Shown: piece by piece, positions 15,232 through 15,336 of the stretch
Numbering within the stretch: position 1 is the first letter of the stretch
Layout: each line of letters starts with the position of its first letter
Assembly (NCBI GenBank): GCA_021323555.1
Contig: JAJONP010000034.1
Span: 1 to 15,336, forward strand
DNA length: 15,336 nucleotides
Direction: 5' to 3'
DNA from: Gammaproteobacteria bacterium
GTDB taxonomy: Bacteria > Pseudomonadota > Gammaproteobacteria > DSM-16500
Translations under genes and position numbers: made by a program
The notes under the pieces: generated by a model
Databases searched by the model: none
Told to the model about the DNA's origin: nothing
The model's input: the letters and a program-made list of their open reading frames with translations, nothing else

Positions 15232-15336
15232 GTAGGGTGGATTAGACGCCGTTTTTTGGCGTCGTAATCCACCAAATCAAATCTACCTTATAGCTTTTTG
15301 ATAATGCCATTTTATTCGGTGGATTACGACGCCAAA
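15232..15336. mobile_element. MITE-like palindromic element, copy 2 (cut by window end)
   Basis: The left arm (15232 to about 15277) matches copy 1, starting with the same TA-GGGTGGATTAGACGC. The centre is the reverse complement of the copy 1 centre with a few changes, so this copy lies in opposite orientation. The right arm begins near 15314 and leaves the window before its end. It carries GACGCC...GGCGTC where copy 1 has GACGC...GCGTC, and the visible part of the right arm shows the matching change, so pairing is kept; one mismatch (ATTCGG for ATTTGG) is seen. Confidence 0.87.

Noticed and set aside
10459..15336. Composite transposon carrying tpiA-nuoE
   Set aside because: The ends are small non-coding palindromes without a transposase, and the enclosed genes are conserved housekeeping genes in a known order.

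Overview
The window (AT-rich, roughly 40% GC by eye) looks like chromosome from a gammaproteobacterium, most likely from or near the Legionellales (Legionella/Coxiella relatives). The evidence is an outer-membrane protein resembling the LbtU family, separate rather than fused nuoC and nuoD, a NuoB of the mitochondrial/alpha-beta-proteobacterial type, and the order tpiA-secG-tRNA-Leu(GAG)-nuoA-E. This placement is inferred from remembered family features, not from a search.

Layout. Positions 103-2427 (minus) encode a 774-residue fusion of a SulP anion transporter, a STAS domain and a beta-carbonic anhydrase. It is bracketed by diverged inverted copies of a ~65-bp sequence (about 32-94 and 2547-2618). 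Next, 2471-3102 is a scar-like region: a perfect 30-bp direct repeat encloses the C-terminal remnant of an Rpn/PD-(D/E)XK transposase-like gene with a 12-bp tandem repeat. From 8688 down to 3108 (minus) runs a tight envelope/translation/replication operon, lnt-leuS-lptE-holA, with gaps of 8-13 bases. Divergent from lnt is the LbtU-like porin gene (8827-10452, plus).

A 124-bp MITE-like palindrome (10459-10582) sits directly after the porin gene, followed by a plausible sigma-70 promoter. Then comes a compact plus-strand block: tpiA, secG, tRNA-Leu(GAG), and nuoA, nuoB, nuoC, nuoD and nuoE of respiratory complex I. The genes touch or overlap (TAATG at tpiA/secG, a 10-base overlap at nuoA/nuoB, TGATG at nuoD/nuoE). 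A second copy of the palindrome, in opposite orientation and cut by the window end, begins 60 bases after nuoE where nuoF would normally be expected.

Most of the window is housekeeping: lipoprotein maturation (Lnt), LPS export (LptE), leucyl-tRNA synthesis, the clamp-loader delta subunit, glycolysis, protein secretion and NADH oxidation. The less ordinary content is the transporter-carbonic anhydrase fusion, the Rpn scar with its repeats, and the two-copy palindromic element whose arms changed together. I see no convincing new defence or mobile system.
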